Notes under the pieces: model-generated
What the model saw: only the letters and a program-made list of their open reading frames with translations
Told to the model about the DNA's origin: nothing
Database searches by the model: none
Part shown: in pieces, positions 41,894 through 52,400 of the stretch
Position numbering within the stretch: the stretch's first letter is position 1
Layout of the letters: every line of letters starts with the position of its first letter
Assembly: GCF_009728145.1 (NCBI RefSeq)
Contig: NZ_WOCA01000007.1
Location: forward strand, 124,001 to 188,000
Source of the DNA: Ornithinibacillus caprae
Lineage (GTDB): Bacteria > Bacillota > Bacilli > Bacillales > Amphibacillaceae
Length of the DNA: 64,000 nt
Direction: 5' to 3'
Position numbers and translations under genes: made by a program

Positions 41894-42826
41894 TTACTTT
41901 GTAAACGCATCTGTTAACGCTGTGACGATCTGTTTCTTACGAGAAACAACACCTTTAAGTAATGCCCTGTTGTTATCATCTAGTGAGACATTAAACGCTG
42001 TTTCTACTTTAACTTTTCCAGTTCCAACAGCTAACACTTCTGAGTCATTATTTAAAATGTCCGTTACCACAAACAAGAATAAATCTAGACCTTTGTCCGT
42101 GATATTTTTGTTAATCTCTGCTTCAATTTCCGCCTGTGCTTCGTACACTTTGCTTGCATCAACTGTATTTACTTGCGCAATTTCAACTTTTGCATCACCC
42201 ATTGCAAACTCTTTTGCGTCCATTGAGATTAACTCAGCAGGTGATTTATCACTTAAATCAGCACCAGCTTGCAACATATCTAATCCATATTTTTCGAGGT
42301 CTACACCAGCAATTTCCGCCAATTCATAAGCTGCATCCACATCTTCCTGTGTACAAGTTGGTGATTTTAATAAAAGAGAATCTGATACAATAGCAGAAAC
42401 TAAGAGTCCTGCGATTTCTTTACTTACTTCCACATCATTTTCTTTATACAATTTGTTCAGAATGGTAGCAGTACACCCTACAGGCTCAGCACGGAAGTAT
42501 AAAGGTTCCTTTGTTTCAAAGTTAGATACTCGGTGATGATCGATTACTTCACTAATGCGTACATCTTTAATGTTATCAACGCTTTGCTGGAATTCATTAT
42601 GGTCTACTAAAATAACGTTCTCAACATCATCCGCTACTTTTTCGATTAGTTGTGGAGATTCTACCCCAAAATAATCTAAAGCAAATTGTGTTTCTTTGTT
42701 TACCTCTCCAAGTCTTGCAGGTTCTGCGTGAACTCCTAATTTATTTTTTAAATCAGCATAAGCTAATGCAGAACAGATTGTATCTGTATCTGGATTTTTA
42801 TGTCCAAAAATCAATGTTTTTCCCAT
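41894..42826 (-). CDS. ppaC: Manganese-dependent inorganic pyrophosphatase (family II)
   Basis: 310-residue DHH-family enzyme hydrolysing pyrophosphate in the cytoplasm. Metal motifs are [19 protein letters not shown] and VIDHHRVS; the C-terminal substrate motif is VSRKKQIV. All family II residues are present. I choose ATG 42826 (MGKTLIF), eight bases after AGGAG; an ATG two codons upstream is too close. Single gene with its own terminator. Housekeeping function. Confidence 0.95.
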   Translation of the reverse strand: MGKTLIFGHKNPDTDTICSALAYADLKNKLGVHAEPARLGEVNKETQFALDYFGVESPQLIEKVADDVENVILVDHNEFQQSVDNIKDVRISEVIDHHRVSNFETKEPLYFRAEPVGCTATILNKLYKENDVEVSKEIAGLLVSAIVSDSLLLKSPTCTQEDVDAAYELAEIAGVDLEKYGLDMLQAGADLSDKSPAELISMDAKEFAMGDAKVEIAQVNTVDASKVYEAQAEIEAEINKNITDKGLDLFLFVVTDILNNDSEVLAVGTGKVKVETAFNVSLDDNNRALLKGVVSRKKQIVTALTDAFTK

Positions 42827-42924
42827 GTTCATTTCTCCTTTATATATGTAGATCTTTTTTTATTTCAATGTTATATCCAGTTACAAGATTAACATAAATA
42901 GACATTTAATGAATAGCAATTTAC

Positions 42925-43491
42925 TTATTTTTGGAGGTCATTATACCACGAAATAATCGTCTTTTTTATCCCTGCATCTTTTACTTCTACTACACCAAAT
43001 CCATTAATGTCCACAACATGAACAAATTCCTCTGCTCCGGTTTGTAATCTGACTACACAATAGCCCTCCACATTAGAAGGAATGATATCTAAAATATGAT
43101 ATTCTGCATATTTCTCTTTGATTTTTTCAACTTCCGTTTCCCCCAATGTCCAATCAACCGATGTTTGGACTGTTTTGTTGGACGGTGAAGTTGTTTCTTT
43201 TAAGAGATTTTCTTTATTGGATACTTGTTGGGGCATAGGCGTTTTCCAGTTAATAACATGCAACAGCTTGATTATTTCTGAAAAGCCAATAAATAGCATA
43301 CCTGTTACAAATCCACCTGTTGCCCATGAAATAAAGTATGTAAAGTTAAATCCTGATTGTACTCGCCCCATTCCAAAGGCATCATAAACAACTTGATCCT
43401 CTGCTGCTCCGACTAATCCTATTATAAACCCTAATACTATATTAACAATCCCTATTATAAATAGAATTTTTGCTATCATATTTTCCTTCAT
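42925..43491 (-). CDS. Membrane protein of unknown function
   Basis: 188 residues (start at ATG 43491, four bases after GGGAGAGG). Two membrane segments (IAKILFIIGIVNIVLGFIIG and FISWATGGFVTGMLFIGFSE) are followed by a cytoplasmic domain of about 110 residues with KIKEKYAEYHILDIIPSNVE and AEEFVHVVDINGFGVVEVKD. I do not recognise the domain. It is divergent from the DAO-type oxidoreductase gene. Confidence 0.65.
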   Translation of the reverse strand: MKENMIAKILFIIGIVNIVLGFIIGLVGAAEDQVVYDAFGMGRVQSGFNFTYFISWATGGFVTGMLFIGFSEIIKLLHVINWKTPMPQQVSNKENLLKETTSPSNKTVQTSVDWTLGETEVEKIKEKYAEYHILDIIPSNVEGYCVVRLQTGAEEFVHVVDINGFGVVEVKDAGIKKTIISWYNDLQK

Positions 43492-43553
43492 CAAACCTCT
43501 CCCTTCTATACCATAATTATTCTTTATTATACATACTTTTCCCTCCATTTTTA

Positions 43554-43582
43554 TTTACATTTGTGTAAACTATTTTTATAGT
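43554..43582 (+). promoter_or_regulatory. SigA-type promoter with overlapping palindrome
   Basis: TTTACA (43554-43559), a 17-base spacer and TATAGT (43577-43582) form a good vegetative promoter 44 bases before the oxidoreductase start. The -35 box is half of a perfect palindrome TTTACA-TTTG-TGTAAA, a likely repressor site. Confidence 0.6.
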
Positions 43583-43625
43583 AATGGTAGAACGTAGTAA
43601 ATAAACAAGAGAAGGATTTTTTTCT

Positions 43626-44759
43626 ATGACAAAAGTTATTATTATAGGTTCAGGAATTTTAGGTGCAACAACTGGATATAAGTTAGCAAAAAATGGGGCA
43701 GATGTAACCATAATCGATCGGGAAGAGCCTGGACAAGCAACAAGTTCTGCTACAGGTATTATTTGCCCGTGGTTGTCGCAGCGAAGGAATAAAGCCTGGT
43801 ACCATCTAGCTAAAAATGGTGCTAGAATATACCCGAGTTTAATTCAAGAGTTAGTAGAAGATGGCGAGACAGACACAGGCTATGCGAAAGTTGGCGCATT
43901 AAGTATTCGTGATAATGAAGAAAAGCTACTACAAATGAAGGAAAGAGCATTAAAGCGTCGAGAAGATGCTCCAGAAATTGGAGAGATTTCCCTTCTCAGT
44001 TCAAAGAAAACTCGTGAATTTTTTCCATTACTAGATAAAAAATATAGCTCTATTCATATTAGTGGAGCTGCTCGCGTAGACGGAACATTATTAAGGGCAG
44101 CGTTACTACGTGGTGCACAGAAACATGGTGCACAACTTATAATTGGCGATGCTAAATTAGACTTTACAAATTCACATGTGACTGGGGTTATGGTTGATGA
44201 CTTGAAATTTGAGGCAGATACGGTGATTGCTACTGCTGGCGCATGGATTAATCATTTACTCGAGCCTTTAGGGGTAAATTTCCAAGGGACATCTCAACGT
44301 GGCCAGCTTATTCACTTACAGGTTCCTAATACAGACACTTCCACCTGGCCACTTGTGATGCCTCCATCGGATCAAGCAATTGTTCCCTTTGATGATCACA
44401 TTGTGATTGGAGCAACACATGAAGATGACGTTGGTTTTGATCATCGTGTTACTGCAGGAGCGATACACGAAATAATTGAAAAAGCAATAAGCTTTGCTCC
44501 AGGTTTATCCGATAGTACGATGAAGAAAACAAAAGTAGGCTTCCGCCCGTTTACACCGGGATTTTTACCAGTAGTCGGTCCTCTTCCTGGATTTAAAGGT
44601 ATTTTACTTGCTAATGGTCTTGGTGCCTCTGGATTAACCACTGGACCATTCATTGGAATACAATTAGCTAAATTAGCTCTCGGAGAAGAGATTGACATTA
44701 ATTTAGAGGATTATGATGTTGCCGGAGCACTACAGAAAGACGGAGGAGGGGTATTTTGA
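43626..44759 (+). CDS. FAD-dependent oxidoreductase (DAO family)
   Basis: 377-residue amine/amino-acid oxidoreductase. The dinucleotide-binding motif is VIIIGSGILGATTGYKLAKN at the very N-terminus with the acidic end VTIIDREE; the flavin region SATGIICPW follows. The C-terminal FRPFTPGFLPVVGPLPGFKG and GLGASGLTTGPFIG complete the FAD site. It resembles D-amino-acid dehydrogenases/glycine oxidases; the substrate is open. A small membrane-protein gene overlaps its stop codon. Confidence 0.87.
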   Translation: MTKVIIIGSGILGATTGYKLAKNGADVTIIDREEPGQATSSATGIICPWLSQRRNKAWYHLAKNGARIYPSLIQELVEDGETDTGYAKVGALSIRDNEEKLLQMKERALKRREDAPEIGEISLLSSKKTREFFPLLDKKYSSIHISGAARVDGTLLRAALLRGAQKHGAQLIIGDAKLDFTNSHVTGVMVDDLKFEADTVIATAGAWINHLLEPLGVNFQGTSQRGQLIHLQVPNTDTSTWPLVMPPSDQAIVPFDDHIVIGATHEDDVGFDHRVTAGAIHEIIEKAISFAPGLSDSTMKKTKVGFRPFTPGFLPVVGPLPGFKGILLANGLGASGLTTGPFIGIQLAKLALGEEIDINLEDYDVAGALQKDGGGVF

Positions 44760-44917
44760 AAGGAAAACTCCTAATACTATCTATTGTTTTTGTTACGTTA
44801 ATAGTAACTGCTTTATTATGGTTGTACATTAAAGATTTCATAGAAAAGCATGATATTGATGAAAATGCGAATGGTTATTATATCATGCATATTAAAGAGG
44901 ATGTACAGAGAACCTAA
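44756..44917 (+). CDS. Small membrane protein coupled to the oxidoreductase
   Basis: 53-codon frame whose TTG start overlaps the stop of the upstream gene (TTGA) and has GGAGGAGGGG directly before it. One N-terminal membrane helix (LLILSIVFVTLIVTALLWLY) is followed by a charged tail (DFIEKHDIDENANGYYIMHI). Translational coupling suggests a partner of the oxidoreductase, perhaps holding it at the membrane. A terminator follows. Confidence 0.65.
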   Translation: MKGKLLILSIVFVTLIVTALLWLYIKDFIEKHDIDENANGYYIMHIKEDVQRT

Positions 44918-44968
44918 ACGAATATTGTTTAGTTATGATCACAAGAAAATTTTAGAAAATAGTGGAAT

Positions 44969-45006
44969 GAGGAACCGATAGATCTATGAAGTGGTTCCTC
45001 ATTTCA
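44969..45006 (+). terminator. Intrinsic terminator of the oxidoreductase operon
   Basis: GAGGAACC and GGTTCCTC form a perfect 8-bp stem with a 16-base loop and a short T stretch. Confidence 0.65.
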
Positions 45007-45030
45007 CAGAAAAAGGCATATACTTTTCAA

Positions 45031-45669
45031 CTATCTAGCTTTTGATTTTATTAAATTCTCTTCCGCACTTAAACGATCTATCAATCTCACAAAGTGTAAA
45101 TATGCATACTGAAATAATGGACTCTGTATGAAGGTAAAAATGAAAGTAAATACGAAGACCGGTCCTCCTAAAAGCAATCCTCCTACAAGAACAGAACTTT
45201 CCGTAATGATTCGTACTCTCCTAATTGGTGCTCCTAATTTTTCTGATACCGAAAGCATAAAACCATCTCTTGGTCCAGATCCGACTCTTGCAGCATTATA
45301 AACTCCACCAGCTATGCCCATCAAAACAATCCCAACGAGCATAGTAATCATATCTATCCATGTATGTGTAGCCTTTGGTAAAAAATCAAGCCACAAAAAA
45401 AGATCAACAAATGACCCTACTATAAAAGCATTCAAGAAGGTACCTAATTTGATATACGATTTATCAAGAACCCACGTAACAATAATTAGCATCATACCGA
45501 TCAGTATATTCCATGTACCAATTGACAGGCCAATTTTTTCAAAGAGGCCCACACTCAATACATCCCATGGATGGACCCCTAAATGTTGAACATTAATGGT
45601 AACCGAAATACCTAAACTAAAAAAGATAAGCCCAACGATAAAGAAGGTCCAACGTATCACGTAGTTCAT
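45031..45669 (-). CDS. yczE: YczE/YitT-family membrane protein
   Basis: 212 residues with five or six membrane segments. The family blocks are NVQHLGVHPWDVLSVGLFEK, AAGGVYNAARVGSGPRDGF-type sequence (GVYNAARVGSGPRDGFMLSV) and IRRVRIITESSVLVGGLLLG. In B. subtilis YczE supports surfactin synthesis in an unknown way. The start is ATG 45669, after GGGGGAG; a TTG further out lies before the ribosome site. Single gene. Confidence 0.85.
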   Translation of the reverse strand: MNYVIRWTFFIVGLIFFSLGISVTINVQHLGVHPWDVLSVGLFEKIGLSIGTWNILIGMMLIIVTWVLDKSYIKLGTFLNAFIVGSFVDLFLWLDFLPKATHTWIDMITMLVGIVLMGIAGGVYNAARVGSGPRDGFMLSVSEKLGAPIRRVRIITESSVLVGGLLLGGPVFVFTFIFTFIQSPLFQYAYLHFVRLIDRLSAEENLIKSKAR

Positions 45670-45766
45670 TTTACTCTCCCCCAATTTTGCTTAATCCTTA
45701 TCATGAGGGATTTGTTGATGATATGCAAGAAAAAAACATGCCAAACATAACTTGTTAAGCGCGCAT

Positions 45767-47431
45767 TTAGATATACTTCAATTTATAATTATTTCCACCC
45801 ATATCTTTCACTTCATAAAGAGCTTCATCTGCTGTCTTTAGTAAGTTTTGCACAGACTCTGCTTTGAAACTTGAAATAGCTATACCAACACTAGCCCTAA
45901 TAAATATCGAATTATTATCAATATCCCATGGTTGTTCTAACACCTTTATAATCCTTCTAGCTACATTTGATACATTTTGTATGATGTCAATTTTAGGAAT
46001 AAAAATAGCAAATTCATCCCCTCCTAAACGAGCAAATGTATCACCTTCTCTGATCACTTGATTTACTCGTTTTGAAAATTCTTTTAAGAATTCATCACCA
46101 ACATCATGACCATACGTATCATTAATTGGTTTAAGTTTGTCAAGGTCGATCATAATAACAGCAAACCGATTTTTAAGACTTCGTTTTTCGCTTAACGATT
46201 TCTCTAGATTCTCAATAAAGTATCTTCGGTTTGGTAATCCAGTTAATTCATCATGATAAGCAAATGCCTCTAACTTAGATTCATAGTTTTTACGTGTAGA
46301 AATATCACGAGAGACAACTACCATTTGTTTAAAATTATGATGATCATCATATACTGGTGAACCATGTAACTCAGACCAAATGTATCCTTCCGTTTCATGC
46401 TTTTGTCTAAATTGTTCTTTCCATGGTTCCCCTTTTTTCTTAGATAAATAGAAGGTTTTCTTTAGATGCTCTATATCATCAGGATAAATATTATGATAGA
46501 ATTTCTTTCCTAAAAATTCATCCCGAGTGAACCCTAGTACATCTTTATAGGAAGGTGAGGCATAAATATATTCTCCTTCACTGTTCAGCATCGTAATGAG
46601 GTCTCTCGAATGTTCTGTAATAATCTCAAATATATTTTCACTCTCATTGTACTTATCCTTAAACTTAATTTGTTCAGTAATATCCTTACAGATAACATAA
46701 ACTCCAACAATTTCTTCTTTTACAACGATTGGAGAAAACTTAGCAACCAATTCTACCTTTTTACGATCTTTGTTCTTAATTGTAAGACGAAATTCTTCTG
46801 GAACCCCATTTAATGCTTGCTCATAATATTTTTTCGCTTTCTTTATTTGACCTGGAAAAATTAGTCGCAAATAAGAGCTACCTGTCAGGTCATGAATGTG
46901 GTATCCAGTCATTGTTTCCAAAGAATGATTGCCTGTAATCAGTAATCCATTAATATCTAGCGTTATAACAGCATCTAAGTTGTAATCAAATAGAGATTGA
47001 TATCTTTCCTTTCCCTCAATTAACATCTCCTTAGACTTTTCTGCTACCTTTTCCGCCTTTTTTTGTTCTGTTATATCTTTCACAACACCAACAATATGGG
47101 TACATTCATTATGTTCATTGTAAATAGGACTAAGAGTGTTTTCTCCATAACGAATTTCACCCTTAATGGAGGGGTAATCATCCTCATAAACTACTATTTC
47201 CTTCGACCTAAGAACTGCATTATATTTATCTATTAAAAAGCTAGCTTTTTCTTTCGGTAAAACGTCTTGAAATGTTTTTCCTATGATAGAGTCCGTAAAG
47301 CCCGCAAGTTCTTTAACAACCTGGTTAATAAACTTATAGATAAATTGGCCATTATCTACTTCCATTACATAGACCATATCCTTTATTCCGTTCATTAAAA
47401 TGTTACTATAAAACAAATCTCTATCGACCAT
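45767..47431 (-). CDS. Diguanylate cyclase with PAS domains
   Basis: About 554 residues. Three PAS-type sensor domains (around residues 1-120, 140-260 and 265-385, the last with GFTRDEFLGKKFYHNIYPDD) precede a GGDEF domain from about residue 390. The active site is intact, FARLGGDEFAIFI, so it should make cyclic di-GMP. No inhibitory RxxD is obvious before it. No membrane segment is seen; the sensor is cytoplasmic. ATG 47431 is the likely start, as an upstream GTG has no ribosome site. Confidence 0.88.
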   Translation of the reverse strand: MVDRDLFYSNILMNGIKDMVYVMEVDNGQFIYKFINQVVKELAGFTDSIIGKTFQDVLPKEKASFLIDKYNAVLRSKEIVVYEDDYPSIKGEIRYGENTLSPIYNEHNECTHIVGVVKDITEQKKAEKVAEKSKEMLIEGKERYQSLFDYNLDAVITLDINGLLITGNHSLETMTGYHIHDLTGSSYLRLIFPGQIKKAKKYYEQALNGVPEEFRLTIKNKDRKKVELVAKFSPIVVKEEIVGVYVICKDITEQIKFKDKYNESENIFEIITEHSRDLITMLNSEGEYIYASPSYKDVLGFTRDEFLGKKFYHNIYPDDIEHLKKTFYLSKKKGEPWKEQFRQKHETEGYIWSELHGSPVYDDHHNFKQMVVVSRDISTRKNYESKLEAFAYHDELTGLPNRRYFIENLEKSLSEKRSLKNRFAVIMIDLDKLKPINDTYGHDVGDEFLKEFSKRVNQVIREGDTFARLGGDEFAIFIPKIDIIQNVSNVARRIIKVLEQPWDIDNNSIFIRASVGIAISSFKAESVQNLLKTADEALYEVKDMGGNNYKLKYI

Positions 47432-47709
47432 TATTATCACGCTCTTTGTTAAAATTTTCACGAGCCAAGTAGTTAATTTCTTCTAATTTCACTATACCAC
47501 ATTACGTTAAATATAGGTATATTTACCTGTATTATTTTTCAGAAAAATTCAATCAATGAGCGGATAAAAATAATTTAATCATTTTCTTACAAAATAGTCT
47601 TCCCAAAATTTTCACTGTCATGCATTTTCCTACCTTAACTAAAGTTGTAAATAAATGACTCGAATATAAAAGCGAGAAAAACACAACGTAAAGTTAAAAG
47701 GAGGGATTG

Positions 47710-48948
47710 ATGCTGAGAATAATATTTCATTTCATCATTATACTTTTGCTAACCGGTACTGGATGTACCTCAAATGAATCACAACACGAAACCAAAGAAA
47801 CGCCTTCTTCATTTGAAAACACAAATAATCAAGGCGATCAAATAAATAATTATAAATTGAAAAACGCCACTGACAATGAAGTGACTAACAAAGACGAAGA
47901 AGCACAACAAAATGAACCATCAAAAGAAGAACAGCAACTAACAACGGAAGAACCTAAAAAACCAGGTAAGAAAGACGTAAAAGGTATTTACCTCAATCGA
48001 AATTCAATTAAAGATGAAAATATTGAAACGTATATTGACTTAGTGAAATCCTCAAACCTTAACGCAGTTGTCATTGATATTAAAGATGACTACGGTAAAC
48101 TTAGCTATGACTCCAATGTCGACCGTGTAGATGAAGTTGGCTCTGACTCTGACCCCACTGTTGCTGACCTTCAGTCATTCATACAGCGTTTAAAGGAAGA
48201 AGATATCTACACCATTGCTCGAATTGTTACTTTCAAGGATCCGTATTTAGCAGAGCATAAAAACGAATTTGCGTTGAAGCGAAAAGATGGTACGATTTGG
48301 TCAGACAAGGCTGGTGTTAAATGGATTGATCCCTACAAAATGGAAATTTGGGAATATGTCACCGATATTGCTGTTGAAGTTGCTGAATTTGGCATAGATG
48401 AAATTCAGTATGACTATATCCGTTTCCCAGAAAATGCAAAACAGGTTGATCAAGAAGTAGCCTATGATAACCCAGATAATCTTGAGAAAAGTGATGCAAT
48501 CACAAACTTTTTAGCTGTTTCTAAAGAAAAATTGGCCCATTATCCTGTATATGTGTCAACGGATGTATTTGGCTTAGTCACCACAGCAGAAAATGATATG
48601 GGGATTGGGCAAATTTGGGAAAAAATTTCACCAGTAGTCGATTATATTTCCCCAATGACCTATCCATCGCATTATGCTCCTAATACGTATGGGATTGCTA
48701 ACCCCGATGAACATCCCTATGATCTGATGAAAAAAGCCATGCAAGATGCAAAAGCGCGTAATGAAAAACTGAAAGAGAATGGTGAGAATCCAGCTATTAT
48801 TCGACCATGGATTCAAGACTTTGATTATAAAAGCATTTACACTGAAGAAGATGTGAGAAATCAAATTAAAGCTATTGAAGAAGAAGGGATTACCCAGTAT
48901 CTTCTTTGGAATGCCAAGAATGAATACACGAAAGCAGCATTTTCTTAA
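47710..48948 (+). CDS. Lipoprotein glycoside-hydrolase-like protein (DUF4015)
   Basis: 412 residues. Signal peptide with lipobox LLTGTGC near residue 19, an acidic low-complexity linker of about 70 residues, then a TIM-barrel of the DUF4015 family (KGIYLNRNSIKDENIETYID; VVIDIKDDYGKLSYDS; DEIQYDYIRFPE; YISPMTYPSHY). The conserved acidic residues in DIKDDYG and DEIQYDYIRFP are the probable active site. It probably acts on surface or wall polysaccharide. GGAGGG lies four bases before ATG 47710. Confidence 0.87.
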   Translation: MLRIIFHFIIILLLTGTGCTSNESQHETKETPSSFENTNNQGDQINNYKLKNATDNEVTNKDEEAQQNEPSKEEQQLTTEEPKKPGKKDVKGIYLNRNSIKDENIETYIDLVKSSNLNAVVIDIKDDYGKLSYDSNVDRVDEVGSDSDPTVADLQSFIQRLKEEDIYTIARIVTFKDPYLAEHKNEFALKRKDGTIWSDKAGVKWIDPYKMEIWEYVTDIAVEVAEFGIDEIQYDYIRFPENAKQVDQEVAYDNPDNLEKSDAITNFLAVSKEKLAHYPVYVSTDVFGLVTTAENDMGIGQIWEKISPVVDYISPMTYPSHYAPNTYGIANPDEHPYDLMKKAMQDAKARNEKLKENGENPAIIRPWIQDFDYKSIYTEEDVRNQIKAIEEEGITQYLLWNAKNEYTKAAFS

Positions 48949-48978
48949 CCGCTAGACAATTTGTCTGCGGTTTTTTTA
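48947..48978 (+). terminator. Intrinsic terminator of the DUF4015 gene
   Basis: ACCGC-AGACA and TGTCT-GCGGT form a stem directly after the stop, followed by seven T. Confidence 0.9.
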
Positions 48979-49010
48979 ATTTTGATCATATGTCTTCCAT
49001 AAAGTGAATC

Positions 49011-49160
49011 TTCAATCAGTGGGGGTTTCCTCATCCCCCACTGATTGTTAGATGAACGAATCGGACATTTACGGGCAGTTGATCCCCCACTTAACCTCCT
49101 TGGTTTATTCTCATAGGTTTGAAGTGGGGGTCTTACTGCCCGTTATATGCGGGATAAATG
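49011..49160. mobile_element. IS200/IS605-like palindromic remnant
   Basis: Two strong hairpins in tandem: AATCAGTGGGG/CCCCCACTGATT (49014-49046) and a nested one with outer ACGGGCA/TGCCCGT and inner CCCCCACTT/AAGTGGGGG (49071-49143). Such GGGG/CCCC palindromes resemble the ends of IS200/IS605 elements and their non-autonomous derivatives. No transposase or tnpB frame is present. Assignment is by structural resemblance. Confidence 0.5.
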
Positions 49161-49450
49161 CGCAGACTAACAGAAACAGGTCAAGAAAGGTATCATGTTT
49201 GACATAGAAAAACAAGTTATGTGTTCCAGCTTTTGTTACGATTATTAGTTTGTTCGGTTTATTCTACTTTATCCATAATTTATATTGATTGGTACCATTT
49301 TTCATATGGAAATTAAGCCGTCTGTGGTGTATTTTTAGAAACCACAGTATGAAGTAATTTAATTTTAATGCCGCTTTTTATTTTAATAGCACCATACAAT
49401 ACGAATAGAGCCATAATTAAAACCGCCCCTATAAAAGGAGCGGCTTTAAA
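49144..49450. other. Gap after the palindromic element
   Basis: No gene is evident. A short A/T-rich stretch near 49420-49445 holds AAAACCGCCCC/GGAGCGGCTTT-type symmetry (CCGCC...GGAGCGG), a weak hairpin just after the RND gene stop that may serve as its terminator. Confidence 0.4.
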
Positions 49451-52400
49451 CTATCCTGCTAAATCATCTACTGGTGTATTCACTTTTTTCTTTCTCCGAA
49501 ACACACGATGAAACCCATTTCCGATACTGTGAAAGATTCGGTATACAGCTGGAATGAGTACTAGCGTAATGAATGTGGCAAATAATAATCCAGAAATGAT
49601 CGCTGTTGCCATTGGTGCTTGATAATTTCCTGCTGTACCTGAAGCAAGAGCAAGTGGCAACATACCCCCAGTAGTTGTTAATGTCGTCATGAAAATTGGT
49701 CGAATCCTATTTCTTCCTGCTTCCGAAATAGCATCAACTAATGTATTTCCTCTCCGAAGCAATTGATTCGTACGATCAATTAAGAGAATCGCATTATTTA
49801 ACACAATTCCAATTAGCATAATGACTCCCATTCCAGACATAACACTAAGCTCCTGTTGTGTTATGAAAAGCCCAATAATTACTCCTACAATCGTCATTGG
49901 AATAACCGACATTACAATGAATGGTTGCGCTAAATGATTAAATTGTACAGCCATTACAAGGTAAACCAGAAAGATTGATATTGCTAAAATGATAACCATA
50001 TCTTGTATAAGCTCTTGCTGTACTTCTAGGTCACCAGCAACATCAATTTCGTAGCCAACTGGAGTTTCAAATTCATCCATTAGATTCTGTACTTCTCGAT
50101 TTAATGTCCCTAAGTCTGTATTACTTGTATCGGCAGAAACGGTTATATAACGTTCACCATTATGATGCGAGATTTCATTTGGAACTTCGAGTTCCTCCAA
50201 TTCAATGAAAGCAGATAATGGTTCTTCTCCATTTAGTGTAGGAACTCTTAAAGAGAACAAATTATCTTGTGTAGTGGTCTGTTCATCCCATTTAATGATT
50301 AATGGAATATCTTTTTCATCAAGTTGAACCTCACCAACTGGCATGTTTAAAAATGCTTGTTGGATGAACTGTCTAATGTAATTATTCGTTAAACCTTCAT
50401 CTTCTATTACATCTTCTTTTAACGAAATTACCTTTTCAATAGAGGTTCTCTCAATGGAAGTCGTTACTGCTTCAATGCCACCTATACTTTCTAATTCTTT
50501 ACTGAAGTCCTCACCAATTGCTTGAAGTTGTTCAAAGTCTTCTCCACTTATTTGTATTTGAACTGGTAATCCTGTACTTACCGACATCATACTTTGAACA
50601 CTGTTGATTGGCGTTTCATCTGCTAAATCTCGTAATGTCTGTAATATATCCTCATTCACTTCATCTTGTTCTCTTGTTACTTCTTCACCTTTGGTCATAT
50701 TTATCATGCTATAAAAAGAACCGCTTTCATCGATGATATGATTTGATTCTACATCCTCTATACCTATTAGCGTTTCATTAATCTTTTGTGCGAGTTCTTC
50801 TCTTTCTTCCACGGTAATACCTGGTTCAATTTCAATAAATAACTCAGAATATCGATTTAACATATCAGGCATGATATTCATTGGTATTTTTGGTACTAGA
50901 AAGAATGAACCAATAAATAAGATAAAGAAAATAGCAACTACTGTAAAGCTATTCCTCTTTTTCTTTACGATCCAACCAGTAAATCGACCATAACTGTTTA
51001 CGATCACAGACTCTCTTTTCTTCCTTCTTCTAAGCTTAAGGAATTTATCTGCTAATGAAGGAATCAAAGTGAATGATACGACAACAGAACTAATTAGGGT
51101 AGTAGCAACTACGACAGATAATAGGATCATGAATTCTCCCATTTCCCCACCCATGATTCCTATTGGTAAAAACACAACAATCGTTGTTAGCATAGAAGCG
51201 ATTACTGCTGTTGCAACTTCCTTGGTTCCATTAATCACTGCTTTAAGCGAGTCTAATCCTTCTTCTTTCTTTCTATAAATGGATTCCAAGATAACAATAG
51301 CTGAATCGACCATCATTCCAATACCTAAACCTAAACCGATTAAGGTTAAGATATTAAAGCTATAATCTAAAACCCACATGGTTATAAATGTAAGTAAAAT
51401 AGAAGTTGGAATCGAGATACTAATAATAACTGTTGCCCTAACATTGCGTAGAAATAGCAATAAAATAACGATAGCTAAAATACCACCAAGTAGTATGTTG
51501 CTAGAAACACCATCAATAGAATCCTCGATATAATCCGCTTGGGCAACCATTTCATTTAATTCAAATCCCTCAACAAGACCTTCTTCCCGAATATCCTCTA
51601 CTTCAGCACGAACTGCTTCAGCCATTTCTATTTGTGTGGTATTCGCCGAACGCCCAACCTGGATGAATATAAAGTCTTTGGTTCCATTTTTCCATACATA
51701 GGACGAAGACTCTAATGGTTGTAAAGATACACTAGCAATCTCATCTAATGTAATATAGCCTGATTGAGTTGGGAGTTGAATCTTTTCAATATCTTCGGAA
51801 GACCGGAACTTCGTTTGCCATCGTAAAGTTGGTTGATCTTGTTCATCCGTTAACTCTCCAAGCGTTGATTCCGTATTACTTTCCTGAATTTGTGAAATGA
51901 TTTGAGAGCTATCTAAACCATGTTCACGAACCGCTTCTCGATCTAATGTAATCTCCATTTCATATGCTTGATTTCCCATTAGGGCAACATCGCTAACTTC
52001 TTTTAGCCCCTCCAAGCGTGGTTCTATAATTTCCTCAGCAAATTCAGTCATGTCATCCATTTCACCATTGGAAATATCCATATAAAATTCATAACTTTGT
52101 GTTGTTCCAATTTGATCCGTTAGAACTTCCGTTATTCCTGATATATCAGCAGTAGTTGATTGTACTATAGATGACACTTCTTTTGAAACCTCATCACCTC
52201 TACCAGTTTCAATCATGACATAGATCGTACTTTGTCCGATCGCTGTCGTTGAATCAATATCTTCTACACCATCAATTCCTTGAATAACTTGTTCTAATGG
52301 ATAGGTTATTGTTCTTTCAACCTCGGCTGCAGGCATGTCTCCTGCACTAATAATTGCATAGGCTTGATCAAACTCAATTTCAGGTAAAAGAACTTGATCA

